Source: Micromonospora sp. CP22
Lineage (GTDB): Bacteria; Actinomycetota; Actinomycetes; Mycobacteriales; Micromonosporaceae
Direction: 5' to 3'
DNA: 64,000 nucleotides
Assembly (NCBI RefSeq): GCF_009712475.1
Contig: NZ_VCJO01000008.1
Location: forward strand, 124,001 to 188,000
The notes below the pieces were generated by a model. The model had not been told where the DNA came from and ran no database searches. It saw only the letters and a list, made by a program, of their open reading frames with translations. Made by a program: the position numbers and the translations under genes. Shown piece by piece: positions 7,482 to 16,228 of the stretch. Each line of letters opens with the position of its first letter. Position 1 is the stretch's first letter.

Positions 7482-10270
7482 CGCCGACCGTCCAGCCATC
7501 GGCCGCTGCGTTCGCGCCCGGTCCGCAGCTCGGCGCGCAGCAGCCGGGAGATCGGTTCGACCAGGCGGTGCGCGAGTTCGTCCAGGGCGCGGCGGTCGAG
7601 GTGGTGGAACTGTTCCGCACTGGCCCGGTCCTCGCGTCCGGACCGGTGCTCCGGGCCGGTGGGGCGGTCCGCACCGCCGGAGGTCGAGGCGGCGCCGGCG
7701 CTGCGGGTGGTGGTCGTCGCGCCGACCGACGACCGCTGCACCTGGCGGGCGGGCCCTGGGTTCGTCGGTGGCACCGTCGTGGTGGTGCCGGGTCGGCCGG
7801 TCGAGGTGCGCTGGACCGGCAGTCCGGCCCGCTCGGGGGTGGCCGTCCGGATGTGATTCGTGGCGGCGGACCGGGTGACGCTGGTCAGTGGCGGGTGCAC
7901 CCGCGCCGCCGGTTGCGGAGGTCGCGCCGCCGGGGGCGCCGACACCAACCCGGCGGCGGCGGACGCCGAACTGGCGGCGACCGACACCGGCCCGGCGGCG
8001 ACCGACCTCGGCCCGGCGGCGGCGGGCGACGGCCCAGCGGCGGGCACCGACTTGACGGCGGACACCGGTCCGGTGGTGGCCGGTGCCAGCTGGAGCGCTC
8101 CGGAGACCTGCGGGGGGCGTGGCTGGGCCCGGCGGTGAGGGGTCGGCCGGTTCGGCGGGCCGGGGGCAGCTGCTGGGGGTCTGGTCATACTGGACACCTC
8201 GTTGGCGTTGGCCAGGGTCGGGTTCGTCGTGGTGGTCGGCGGCGAGGATTCGCCGCCGGGCGACCGGATCCAGCGGATCGGCACCGTCGCCGCGCGGCCG
8301 TCGGCCGCCGTCGCTCCAGGGACGGCGTGCTGTGGTCCCGTCGCCCGGGGGGTCGGTGCCGTCGTCGCGGTGCTGACCCGTTGCAGGATCGGGGTCACAG
8401 GTCGCTCGCCGAGCAGCGGCACCCGGCCCGGTCGTTTGGCTGGTTCGGTCGCGGTGGCGTCCGGCGTTCGGGCGGCCCGGTCCGTTCGTGTCGGGTCCGG
8501 CTCGGCCGCCGTCGGCCGTGGTGGCACCGTCGCCGACGGCGGCGGTACGGGAGGTTGTGGTCGAGCGACCGGCATCTCCGGTGGCGCGGTGCCGGTGTGC
8601 GGTGCGACGGCGCGTTGCACCGGACGGGTTGCCGGGTCCGTAGCGCTGGACCGGGTGGAGTCGGTGACCGTGCCCCCGGTGTGGGTGGTGGTGCCGCCCG
8701 GGTGAGTCGCGGCCGTGCCGCCGGTGCGGTTGGCGGTGCCGTCCGGGCGGGTCGCGGCCGTGCCGCTGGGTGCATCCGCCGGTGGGCCGGGTCGGTCGGC
8801 GATGCCGCCGGAGCGGGGCGACGGATCGGTGGCCGGGTGCCGTTGGATCGTCGGGGCAGCGGCCGGGGTCGGGGCAGGGGCCGGGGTCGGGGCGGGGCCA
8901 GGGGTGGCAGTCGGCCGGGGCCGGGCCACCGTACGCGGCGCGACGTCCGGATCGAGTGGTGCCCCGAGACCGGGCCGCACGGCGGGGCGGTGCGGCGACG
9001 GGCCGTCCGGCTTCGCCGGTGCGCCGGAAGGGGGCCTGTCCACCGGTGCGGCGTCCGGCGTCCGTGGGTGGGCCGGCGTACGCGTGGGTGCGGTGTCACC
9101 GGGTGCCGATGCGTGCGATGCCGGGGTGCCCGTGGGCGACGAGACCCGGTGCTGGGCCGACGTGGAGCGTTGCACCACCGCCCGGGTCTCGCCGCCGGTG
9201 CCGGGCAGCCCGGCGGCGGGCCCCGCCGGTGCGGTCCGGGGCGGCGGAGGTTTGGGGGTCGGCCGATGTCCGGACGGGACCGCCGCCGGGGCTTCCGGTT
9301 CGGGGGCGGGCATCACGATGGGCTCGCCGAGACCGAGCCGTGGCGGGGCAGCGGCGCGTCGCCGCGCCGGTGCCGCTGGTCTGACCGGGGGTGCTGTGTC
9401 GGCGCCGGGCGTCGGACCGTGCTGGGTCGGCCCGGCCGGGGGTGGGGTGACCAGGGAGGGGACGGCCGTGGCGGGTTCGGCCGTCGGCGCGGCGGCGGGG
9501 GAGGCGGGAGCCTTCTCGGCACTGCGGGCACCGGCGACCGGGCTGGTCTGGATGGTAGGGACCGGCATCCGGGTGGCGGTGGGCGCGGGCGGCCGGGCGG
9601 GCAGTCGGCGCGGCGGTACGGCGACCCGGGCGAGAGTCAGCGGGGTACCGGCGCGACGGGCGGGGGAGGGGCGTACCGCTCGGGGCGCGCCACCGGCCGC
9701 CGTCGGCGTGGCGCGGCTGGCGACGGACGGCCCACCCCGGGGCGCCGACCTGCCGCTACTCGCCGGTCCACCTCCGCTCGCCGGTCCGGTTGCGCTCGCT
9801 GATTCGCTCCCGGTTGCCCATTCGCCTCCGGTCGGCGGTCCGCCTGCGGTTGCGGCTCCGGTCGGTGTCACGGTGTCGGTGCCGGACGGTCCAGGCGGGA
9901 AGGCCGCCGAGTCCGGGTCGGTCGACGGGACGGCGCGGCGTTGCACCGGCAGGTCGCGCCGGGTCGGTGCCGCCTGCGGCGGGGAGACCGGCCGGAGCAG
10001 GTCGTACGCCGTGCCGCCGGGCGCGTCGGGGCTGACCAGATGCCCCAACGGTCGCCGGAGGGCGGGGTCCTGCCGGGTGGCCAGTCGGCTCGGGAACCCG
10101 AGCGGGTCGCTGATCGACACGTCGGCTCCGGCGAGCAGCGGCGTCATCGGCGGCACCCGTCGCCAGCCCGGCTCGGCGCTCGGTCGACGCGGCTCGTCTG
10201 CCGGACCCGGAGCCGCACCGGCCGACCTGTCCGCACCACGCCACCGTCGGAGCAGGTCGCGTACGCCCAT
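7478..10270 (-). CDS. 930-residue proline/alanine/threonine-rich disordered eCIS protein (tape-measure position)
   Basis: The protein has a folded-looking N-terminal part (about 1-110, with PPMTPLLAGADVSISDPLG and RRPLGHLVSPDAPGG), about 760 residues of low-complexity Pro/Ala/Thr/Gly/Arg sequence with imperfect internal repeats, and a short charged helical C-terminus (HHLDRRALDELAHRLVEPIS region). It has no signal peptide or membrane helix. Gene order is tube, chaperone-like pair, this gene, then baseplate genes, which is where tailed phages carry the tape-measure gene, yet it lacks the usual long coiled coil and C-terminal membrane segments. Function is unknown; a length-determining or lumenal scaffold role is inference. 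It overlaps the next tube gene by 4 nt. Confidence 0.8.
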   Translation of the reverse strand: MGVRDLLRRWRGADRSAGAAPGPADEPRRPSAEPGWRRVPPMTPLLAGADVSISDPLGFPSRLATRQDPALRRPLGHLVSPDAPGGTAYDLLRPVSPPQAAPTRRDLPVQRRAVPSTDPDSAAFPPGPSGTDTVTPTGAATAGGPPTGGEWATGSESASATGPASGGGPASSGRSAPRGGPSVASRATPTAAGGAPRAVRPSPARRAGTPLTLARVAVPPRRLPARPPAPTATRMPVPTIQTSPVAGARSAEKAPASPAAAPTAEPATAVPSLVTPPPAGPTQHGPTPGADTAPPVRPAAPARRRAAAPPRLGLGEPIVMPAPEPEAPAAVPSGHRPTPKPPPPRTAPAGPAAGLPGTGGETRAVVQRSTSAQHRVSSPTGTPASHASAPGDTAPTRTPAHPRTPDAAPVDRPPSGAPAKPDGPSPHRPAVRPGLGAPLDPDVAPRTVARPRPTATPGPAPTPAPAPTPAAAPTIQRHPATDPSPRSGGIADRPGPPADAPSGTAATRPDGTANRTGGTAATHPGGTTTHTGGTVTDSTRSSATDPATRPVQRAVAPHTGTAPPEMPVARPQPPVPPPSATVPPRPTAAEPDPTRTDRAARTPDATATEPAKRPGRVPLLGERPVTPILQRVSTATTAPTPRATGPQHAVPGATAADGRAATVPIRWIRSPGGESSPPTTTTNPTLANANEVSSMTRPPAAAPGPPNRPTPHRRAQPRPPQVSGALQLAPATTGPVSAVKSVPAAGPSPAAAGPRSVAAGPVSVAASSASAAAGLVSAPPAARPPQPAARVHPPLTSVTRSAATNHIRTATPERAGLPVQRTSTGRPGTTTTVPPTNPGPARQVQRSSVGATTTTRSAGAASTSGGADRPTGPEHRSGREDRASAEQFHHLDRRALDELAHRLVEPISRLLRAELRTGRERSGRWLDGRR

Positions 10271-10276
10271 CGCCGA

Positions 10277-10435
10277 TCACCGGCCCTCGTTGACGCGGGT
10301 GTTGATGGCGGCGATCTCCGCTACGTAGCGCCGCCGTTCGTCGTGGCGCAGGTCGAGGATCTCGTCCTGGGACCAGTGGAAGTGGTAGGCGACGTACGCG
10401 ACCTCCTCGTAGAGTCGGTCGGCCGCGTACGTCAC
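10277..10435 (-). CDS. 52-residue eCIS-associated small protein, GTGA-overlapping the chaperone-like gene
   Basis: This small gene encodes a mostly helical acidic/aromatic protein (LYEEVAYVAYHFHWSQDEIL then basic DERRRYVAEI). It is of the kind found in actinobacterial eCIS loci between the chaperone-like gene and the disordered protein. GTG at 10435 overlaps the upstream TGA (GTGA), and the frame is -1 relative to the upstream gene. It could be made alone by translational coupling, or as a C-terminal extension of the upstream protein by -1 frameshifting, as with phage tail chaperones G and GT. Confidence 0.72.
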   Translation of the reverse strand: MTYAADRLYEEVAYVAYHFHWSQDEILDLRHDERRRYVAEIAAINTRVNEGR

Positions 10436-10911
10436 GATTCCCCCAGGCGACCACCGGCGAGATCCACCTCGAAGGCCGTATCGCAGTGCGGGCAGGTGAC
10501 CGACGCGCGGCTGTGTCCCTCCGCGTTGATCCGTCGGTAGAAGTCCTGGAGGAACGCCAGGTCCGAGGCGAAGAGCCGCTCCACCTGCTCGACCCGTACG
10601 TCGGTGATCGTGCCGAGCCGGGTGATGACCATGCTGAGCAGCACCACCGACAGGTAGGCGGGGTTGTCCTTGACCCGCAGGTCGATCAGCGGCGCGAGTT
10701 CGTCGCGGGCGGTGGCCAGCCGCATGCTGCCGTCCCGGTGCAGGGTGCCCGTCTCGTCGACGTACCCCCGGGGAAGTTCGAAGGAGAACTCGGTCTGCAG
10801 CCTCGGCGGCCCGGACGGGACGCCCCGACCGGCCGGTGCGGCCCCGACGGCCGGCTCCGGGCTCTCCGGCAGCTCGTCCAGGGCGGTGTGCGAAACCGTA
10901 CGTCGCCTCAT
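10432..10911 (-). CDS. Tail-assembly-chaperone-like protein with CPHC motif
   Basis: This 159-residue protein has a Pro-rich N-terminus, then the segment FELPRGYVDETGTLHRDG and a helical part with RLGTITDVRVEQVERL and DLAFLQDFYRRIN, which resembles phage tail assembly chaperone families (Mu gp41 / P2 gpE type). Near the end is CPHC, half of a possible zinc site. It lies between the tube gene and the disordered protein, as a chaperone gene does in tailed phages. Its last codons include a G5A2 run just before the overlap with the 52-residue frame. Confidence 0.75.
   Translation of the reverse strand: MRRRTVSHTALDELPESPEPAVGAAPAGRGVPSGPPRLQTEFSFELPRGYVDETGTLHRDGSMRLATARDELAPLIDLRVKDNPAYLSVVLLSMVITRLGTITDVRVEQVERLFASDLAFLQDFYRRINAEGHSRASVTCPHCDTAFEVDLAGGRLGES
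10438..10444 (-). promoter_or_regulatory. Possible -1 slippery run GGGGGAA
   Basis: On the coding strand GGGGGAA precedes TCG TGA, the end of the chaperone-like gene. A one-base backward slip here continues without interruption through the whole 52-residue frame. The heptamer is not a canonical X-XXY-YYZ site. No downstream pseudoknot was established by eye. Confidence 0.3.
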
Positions 10912-11006
10912 CGGTCTCGCGGTGCCGCGCCGACCGGCGCGACACCGCTTCCCCCTTCCACGGGTCAGGTGTGCTGGAGCAACGGCGTCACCAGCCGCTG
11001 CGGACG

Positions 11007-11450
11007 TCAGGAACTCTTGATCTCCTCGAAGACGATCGTGATCTTCTCGGTGGCCGGGGAGGTGTCACCGGCCTTCAGGCTCGGGCCCTCCCACCTGCTC
11101 ACCCAGGCGTTGCTGAGATCCCACCGACGCTGTTCGGTGTTCTCCGAGTTCACGACGATGACGCTGATGTTCTGCCGGGCCGCGTTGATCGCACCCTTCT
11201 CGTAGGTGTCCTTGATCCACTCGGTGAACGCGCTGCTCTTGTCCAGGCCGCGGGTGATGGTTACCTCGCCGCCTTTGCGCGCCCCGGGGATCTTGCGCAG
11301 GATGTACTCCCCGGTCGGGGTGACCTGGGTGACCTCGATCGCGTCGAGTTCCACGGTGAGGCCGCTGACCTCCTGCACCGACTCGACGCGGGTCTTGCCC
11401 AGTTCCACCTGGAACCGGTGGGTCACGAAGGTGTCGCCGGTGTCCGCCAT
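11007..11450 (-). CDS. Major tail tube protein (Afp1-type, T4 gp19 family)
   Basis: The 147-residue protein is of the phage tail tube family: FQVELGKTRVESVQEVSGL near the N-terminus, then the conserved KIPGARKGGEVTITRGLD, and a final strand EKITIVFEEIKS. It forms the inner tube through which cargo is delivered. It follows the sheath gene by 62 nt, and the tube/sheath pair probably has the highest expression in the operon. ATG at 11,450 is the only reasonable start. Confidence 0.95.
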   Translation of the reverse strand: MADTGDTFVTHRFQVELGKTRVESVQEVSGLTVELDAIEVTQVTPTGEYILRKIPGARKGGEVTITRGLDKSSAFTEWIKDTYEKGAINAARQNISVIVVNSENTEQRRWDLSNAWVSRWEGPSLKAGDTSPATEKITIVFEEIKSS

Positions 11451-11512
11451 CGCTGGCTACCGTCCTTTCGTTGTCGTCGCCACCTCGACGTCCACTGCGG
11501 ATCGTCGGCGGG

Positions 11513-13060
11513 TCATTCCGAGACGAGGCTGGTGCTGTCGGAGTACTGGGACAGCCGGAAGACGACGAACTCGGCCGGCTTCACCGGGCTGACCCCGACC
11601 TCGCAGACCACCCGGCCCTGGTCGATCGACTCCGGCGGATTGGTCTCCCGGTCGCACTTGACGTAGAAGGCCTCGGCGGCGGTGCTGCCGAACAGTGCCC
11701 CGCCGCGCCACTGCTCGGTGAGGAACGCGGCGATGTTGCGCCGGATGGTGCCCCACAACCGTTCGTCGTTCGGTTCGAAGACCGCCCACTGGGTGCCGAG
11801 CAGGATCGACTCCTCCAGGTAGTTGAACAGCCGACGGACGTTGACGTAGCGCCAGGCGGGGTCCGAGGAGAGCGTCCGGGCGCCCCAGACCCGGATGCCC
11901 CGGCCGGGGAAGGCGCGGATGCAGTTCACCCCCGCCGGGTTGAGCAGGTCCTGTTCGCCCTTCGTCACGGTGTTCTGCACCTCGATGACGCCGCGCAGCA
12001 CGTCGTTCGCCGGTGCCTTGTGGACCCCGCGTTCGGCGTCGGTGCGCGACCACAGCCCCGCGACGTGCCCGCTCGGCGGCATGAACCGGTGCAGCCCGGT
12101 CGCCGGGTCGAACACCTTGATCCAGGGGTAGTAGAGGGCGGCGAACCGGGAGTCGTAACCCGCCTCGTCCTGCCGCCAGGAGAGCACCTGCCGGGCGGTC
12201 AGCTCCGGCGGCGGGTCGAGCAGCGCCATTCGGTCGCCCATCTGTTCGCAGTGCGAGATGACCGCCAGTTGGACCGCCTTGACGTCGTCGAGACCGATCC
12301 GCCCCTGCTGGTACGCGCTCATCAGGTCGGGCACCGCGACCATGGTGATCTCGTCGATCGCCTCCAGGCCGCCGAAACCGGTACGGGCGTCGGCGTCGCC
12401 GACGTAGTCGTCGGCGGAGACCCGGGCGGGCAGGCCGGCGTCGTCGGCCGGTGCCAGCGGTACGTTCACCGACTGCTTCGCCGGTCGGGCCAGCGCGTTC
12501 GCCGGTGCCGCCTCCTCGATCGCGATCAGCTTGGACCGCTCCCGCACCTGGTTGACCACGTACGCCTTGGTGTTCCGCTTCGCGGAGACCTCGAACGTCT
12601 CCCGCTGGACACCGTTGTGCCGGACCACCAGCCGGAACCGGTCCTCCGGCACGCCGTCGCCCTCGACATCGGCCACCTCCACGGTGATCTCACCGACGTC
12701 ACCGGCGGCGGGCAGCGCGGCGACGGTGAAGGTGCCGAGTGGCACCGGCGGCCCGGCAACCGCCCGACCGGCCGCGTCCCCGCCGGCCGGGCTCTGCGCG
12801 GCGCCGACCCGGACGACGTAGCAGGCTCCACCGCCGTTGGCGAAGTAGCCGTACACCGCCTGCGCCAGGTAGGCGTCCTCGACCATCTCGCCGAACGTCT
12901 GGACGAACTGGCTCCAGTTGGTCACCAGGGTCGGGGTGTGTGACGGCCCCCGGGCGGCGAAGCCCACGAAGGCGGCCACCGCGGTACCCACCCCCTCGAT
13001 CGGGCGTGAGCCGCTCGGCACCTCCTCCACGTACACCCCGGGTGACAGGTACGACGGCAT
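11513..13060 (-). CDS. Contractile tail sheath protein (Afp2-type)
   Basis: This 515-residue protein starts with SYLSPGVYVEEVPSGSRPIEGV, the hallmark of phage and eCIS sheath subunits, and ends with a domain containing the FVVFRLSQ-type C-terminal strand used for inter-subunit handshakes. The middle part has a conserved DYVGDADARTGFGGLEAIDEI segment as in actinobacterial sheaths. Only one sheath gene is present, unlike Afp/PVC with two or three. GAGGGAG lies 7 nt before the ATG. A divergent 245-nt region upstream separates it from the esterase gene and should hold the promoter of this operon. Confidence 0.96.
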   Translation of the reverse strand: MPSYLSPGVYVEEVPSGSRPIEGVGTAVAAFVGFAARGPSHTPTLVTNWSQFVQTFGEMVEDAYLAQAVYGYFANGGGACYVVRVGAAQSPAGGDAAGRAVAGPPVPLGTFTVAALPAAGDVGEITVEVADVEGDGVPEDRFRLVVRHNGVQRETFEVSAKRNTKAYVVNQVRERSKLIAIEEAAPANALARPAKQSVNVPLAPADDAGLPARVSADDYVGDADARTGFGGLEAIDEITMVAVPDLMSAYQQGRIGLDDVKAVQLAVISHCEQMGDRMALLDPPPELTARQVLSWRQDEAGYDSRFAALYYPWIKVFDPATGLHRFMPPSGHVAGLWSRTDAERGVHKAPANDVLRGVIEVQNTVTKGEQDLLNPAGVNCIRAFPGRGIRVWGARTLSSDPAWRYVNVRRLFNYLEESILLGTQWAVFEPNDERLWGTIRRNIAAFLTEQWRGGALFGSTAAEAFYVKCDRETNPPESIDQGRVVCEVGVSPVKPAEFVVFRLSQYSDSTSLVSE

Positions 13061-13305
13061 GACAGAACTCCCTCGAACAGGACGGTGATCCGTAGAGAGA
13101 AGTCTGGGTCGGCGGCAGAACGGCGACCATGACCCGACGGGCGGGCACCCGGGAAGCCGCGGCTACCCGAAGAGGCAGTCGTGCACGGGTGCGTCAAATG
13201 GCGGATGTCTGTCCCGCCACCGGGCGGCAGGCTCCGCGTACCCGAGGGACACCTCAACCGTCACCGCCGCGTTCGCGGCCCGGATCCCGGAGTGGTCGGA
13301 TAACC

Positions 13306-14274
13306 ATGCCCAGGCAGCGAAATGGCGCCGAGATCGTGTTGGAACCGGCCGCCCGACGGTTCGCCGAGGCGACCGTGGACCCTCCGTACCTGCACCAGCT
13401 GGGACCGCAGCGGGGGCGGCTCCTCCTCGACACGCTCCAGTCCGGCAACGTCGCCCGGCCGGAGGCCGATGTGCAGGACCGGACCGTGCTCGTCGCCTCG
13501 GGCCGCGAGGTACGGCTGCGGATCGTCCGGCCGGCGGGTGCCATCGGCCGCCTGCCGGTGGTCCTCTACCTGCACGGCGCCGGCTGGGTCTTCGGCGGCG
13601 GCCACACCCACGACCGACTGGTCCGGGAACTGGCCGTGGGCACCGGCGCCGCCGTGGTCTTCCCGCACTACAGCCGCTCACCCGAGGCGCGTTATCCGGT
13701 GGCGATCGAGGAGTGCTACGCGGTGCTGTGCTGGCTCGCCGGGCACGGCGCGGCCGACCTGGACGGTGGGCGGATCGCGATGGCCGGTGACTCGACGGGG
13801 GCCAACCTGGTCGCGGCGGTGACGCTGCTGGCGAAACGGCACGCCGCCACGCGCCCGGCCGCGCAGGTGCTCTTCTACCCGGTCACCGACGCCCGGTTCG
13901 ACACCGCCTCCTACCAGCTGTTCGCCGAGGGCTTCTACCTGCGCGGGGACACGATGCGCTGGTACTGGGACCAGTACGCGCCCCAGCAGGCCGCCCGGTC
14001 CGAGATCACCGCCTCGCCGCTGCGGGCGGATCTCGGGCAGCTCTCCGGGCTGCCACCGGCCCTGGTCATCACCGCCGAGGCCGACGTGGTGCGGGACGAG
14101 GGCGAGGCGTACGCCCACCGGCTGCGGGCGGCCGGAGTGCCGGTCTCGGCCGCCCGGTACCAGGGGGTCGTCCACGACTTCGTGATGCTCGACGCGTTGC
14201 GCGGCACCGAAGCGGCCGAGGCGGCCATCAATCAGGCGATCACCTTCCTGAAACGGGCGCTGCGGGTGGCCTGA
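13306..14274 (+). CDS. HSL-family alpha/beta-hydrolase (carboxylesterase/lipase-like)
   Basis: The 322-residue protein is a hormone-sensitive-lipase-family alpha/beta hydrolase. It has the oxyanion motif HGAGW (a variant of HGGGW), the nucleophile elbow GDSTG, an acid in the EADVVRDEG region and the terminal VVHDF histidine. It is cytoplasmic (no signal peptide) and would hydrolyse small carboxylic esters. It lies on the opposite strand between the two eCIS transcription units, diverging from the sheath and converging on the DUF4157 gene. Whether it belongs to the injection system is unclear. ATG 13306 was chosen because homology starts only there; the frame stays open further upstream. Confidence 0.85.
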   Translation: MPRQRNGAEIVLEPAARRFAEATVDPPYLHQLGPQRGRLLLDTLQSGNVARPEADVQDRTVLVASGREVRLRIVRPAGAIGRLPVVLYLHGAGWVFGGGHTHDRLVRELAVGTGAAVVFPHYSRSPEARYPVAIEECYAVLCWLAGHGAADLDGGRIAMAGDSTGANLVAAVTLLAKRHAATRPAAQVLFYPVTDARFDTASYQLFAEGFYLRGDTMRWYWDQYAPQQAARSEITASPLRADLGQLSGLPPALVITAEADVVRDEGEAYAHRLRAAGVPVSAARYQGVVHDFVMLDALRGTEAAEAAINQAITFLKRALRVA

Positions 14275-14317
14275 CCGGCCTGCGGCCCGCCGCGGTCCTC
14301 GCCGGTGCCCCCTCCCG

Positions 14318-16204
14318 TCAACCGATTGTCGAGGTATCCGACGTCTCCGATGCGGCAGTCTCCTGCCGCCGTACCTCGTCCTTCCGCTGCTCGGTCCTCT
14401 TCTCGAAGAACTCCAGGTCCTTGCCCCTGCTGCCCATGTCCATCAAATACCCGGCGATGTTCTTCGGCAGTAGCTCCCTGTGGCGAAGCAGGTAGTCGAG
14501 ATGGTCCTGGCCCATTCCGGCGTAGCGGACACCTCTCTTCGCCGCGTCCGCTACGCCGTGCAGGAAGCGAAGGTTGCGCCACTTTCTGAAGAATTCCCCT
14601 TGATCGTCGGCGTCTTGCGTAGGCATACCTGCTAGTTTTTTCTGCTCCTCGTCGGTCAGGGTTTTGTCGGTATGGACGAGCATCGCGGCGACAAATGCCT
14701 GGCTGAATTCCTCCAGTGGACGCAGGACGATCGCATTGGCTGGGGCGACGAGCGCGTCGCCCAGGAAGCCGCCGGGTGTGAGGGAGGTGATGAACGTGTC
14801 GAGCGTCGTCCGTGTCTGCCTGACGACCTTCGCCAGATTGCTGTTTGCCTCCTCCTTTTTGGAGAATATCCGCTTTGCTCTTTGGAGTTGGCTGCGGTTC
14901 GACATCTTCTTCTCGATGTCCTTGCCGTGCGCCCAGGCGATTCTGAGATAACGCTGAGCCGGCTTCCCGTCGTATGCGCGAGGACCGGACGTGAGGCCCG
15001 CTATGGTGCCTGATCCGGAACCGGAAAGGCGGCCCAGCAGGTCCGCTATCGCCTCACCCAGCTTCGGGAACAGTGACTCGGCGCCGAACTGCTGCTTGTC
15101 GGTGACATCGGAGATCCCGAACCGATCGAATTCAACCTGACTTTCGGTTTCGTACGCTGCATTCGCTTCTTGGCCGGACAGGTCGTCCAGTATGAACGGT
15201 TCGTAGGTGAAGCTGTCCGAACCGACAGCCGTCAACACCTCTCTCAGGGTGACATGGGAGTGTGCCTCGCCTATGACATTCGTAGTGCCGGGCGGCTGGA
15301 ATCGAACCCAGGTGCCTGCACTGGGTGTGCCGTCCGGCAGGTTGCCGATGTAGTCGGTCTGGTTGGCTACGTGTTGTCGGAACTCTTCCTCGCTCAGGTA
15401 GATGCGTACCTTGTCGTCGCTTGCCCAGTCCCTCATCGTTTCGTTGTCACCGATGAGGGAATCATCCGGTTGAATCCTGTTTCCGCCGATCCATGCCCAG
15501 CGTTGGATGGGCAGAGACTCCTCCGTGTCGGACTGGGCTGTGCTTTGCGTTCCCGGCGCGCGTTGCACGGGCTTTTCGCTGCCATCCGTGGTCTGGGGTG
15601 GGGTTTCCGGGCGTGATGCGGCGAGTGCTCGGGTGGCGTTCGCCTCCGCCGCGCGTTCGAACGCGTCGCCCGGGTCGGAGACCCGTAGGCCGTGGCCCCC
15701 GTCGGTGCCGGAGACCGGGCCGGAGCGTTGCTGGATGACGTGGGTGAGTTCGTGGGCCAGGGTGTGTCGGTCGCCGCCCCCCTGGCCGATCACCACGTGG
15801 CTGCCCGAGGTGTACGCCCGCGCGCCGATCTCGGCCGCCGAGCGTTGGGCGAGGGCGCCGGTGTGCAGGCGTACGTCGGAGAAGTCGGCACCCAGTCGGG
15901 TCTCCATGTCCCGGCGTACCGGCTCGGCGAGCGGGGTGCCGGCCGAGCGCAGCACCTCGTGCACGGTCGACCGTTGCACCGGCTGTGCTTCGGGTCGGAG
16001 CCCTTCGTCGTGTTCGTGGTGGGAGTGCCGGTGATCGGAGCGCTGCCGCTGCACCGCCCGGGTCACCGCGGCGTTGCCGGCCCGGCGTTGCAGGGTCAGT
16101 ATCGCGGCCATCGAACTGGTCAGCGGTGCGGTGCCGGTCCCCGGTCGGGTCGGCTGGGTTTGCCGGTTCGGAACGTCACGCTCTGGCGGATCATGTGCAC
16201 GCAC
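14318..16204 (-). CDS. DUF4157 eCIS cargo protein with predicted C-terminal toxin-like region
   Basis: The 628-residue protein starts with MRAHDP, then TLQRRAGNAAVTRAVQRQR (about 38-55), a His-rich linker, and the DUF4157 eCIS-core metallopeptidase-like domain (about 80-165) with HELTH at 151-155. After a linker comes a region with NVIGEAHSH (309-317) and FTYEPF with Glu335, resembling the first two motifs of the EreA/ChaN/TIKI fold, and then a long helical part. DUF4157 is linked to eCIS loci and to cargo release or processing. The GTG start at 16204 has AGGAGG upstream. Cargo status is inferred from the domain, the leader shared with the next gene, and position. The exact biochemical activity is unknown. 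Confidence 0.8.
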   Translation of the reverse strand: MRAHDPPERDVPNRQTQPTRPGTGTAPLTSSMAAILTLQRRAGNAAVTRAVQRQRSDHRHSHHEHDEGLRPEAQPVQRSTVHEVLRSAGTPLAEPVRRDMETRLGADFSDVRLHTGALAQRSAAEIGARAYTSGSHVVIGQGGGDRHTLAHELTHVIQQRSGPVSGTDGGHGLRVSDPGDAFERAAEANATRALAASRPETPPQTTDGSEKPVQRAPGTQSTAQSDTEESLPIQRWAWIGGNRIQPDDSLIGDNETMRDWASDDKVRIYLSEEEFRQHVANQTDYIGNLPDGTPSAGTWVRFQPPGTTNVIGEAHSHVTLREVLTAVGSDSFTYEPFILDDLSGQEANAAYETESQVEFDRFGISDVTDKQQFGAESLFPKLGEAIADLLGRLSGSGSGTIAGLTSGPRAYDGKPAQRYLRIAWAHGKDIEKKMSNRSQLQRAKRIFSKKEEANSNLAKVVRQTRTTLDTFITSLTPGGFLGDALVAPANAIVLRPLEEFSQAFVAAMLVHTDKTLTDEEQKKLAGMPTQDADDQGEFFRKWRNLRFLHGVADAAKRGVRYAGMGQDHLDYLLRHRELLPKNIAGYLMDMGSRGKDLEFFEKRTEQRKDEVRRQETAASETSDTSTIG

Positions 16205-16228
16205 GGGTGGTCCTCCTGAGGCCGAGGG

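Noticed and set aside
8700..8910. Short GC-rich direct repeats (e.g. a repeated GTCGCGGCCGTGCCGC about 46 bp apart)
   Set aside because: They reflect the repetitive Pro/Thr/Gly-rich coding sequence, not a CRISPR array or mobile-element end.
7568..10328. Long plus-strand open frames (up to 744 codons) antisense to the disordered eCIS protein
   Set aside because: The products are Arg/Gly-rich without domains; the minus-strand frame fits the operon with proper overlaps at both ends.
15290..15330. GGTTCGATTCCAG-like sequence on the minus strand, resembling a tRNA T-arm
   Set aside because: It lies inside the reading frame of the DUF4157 protein, with no acceptor stem or anticodon arm around it.
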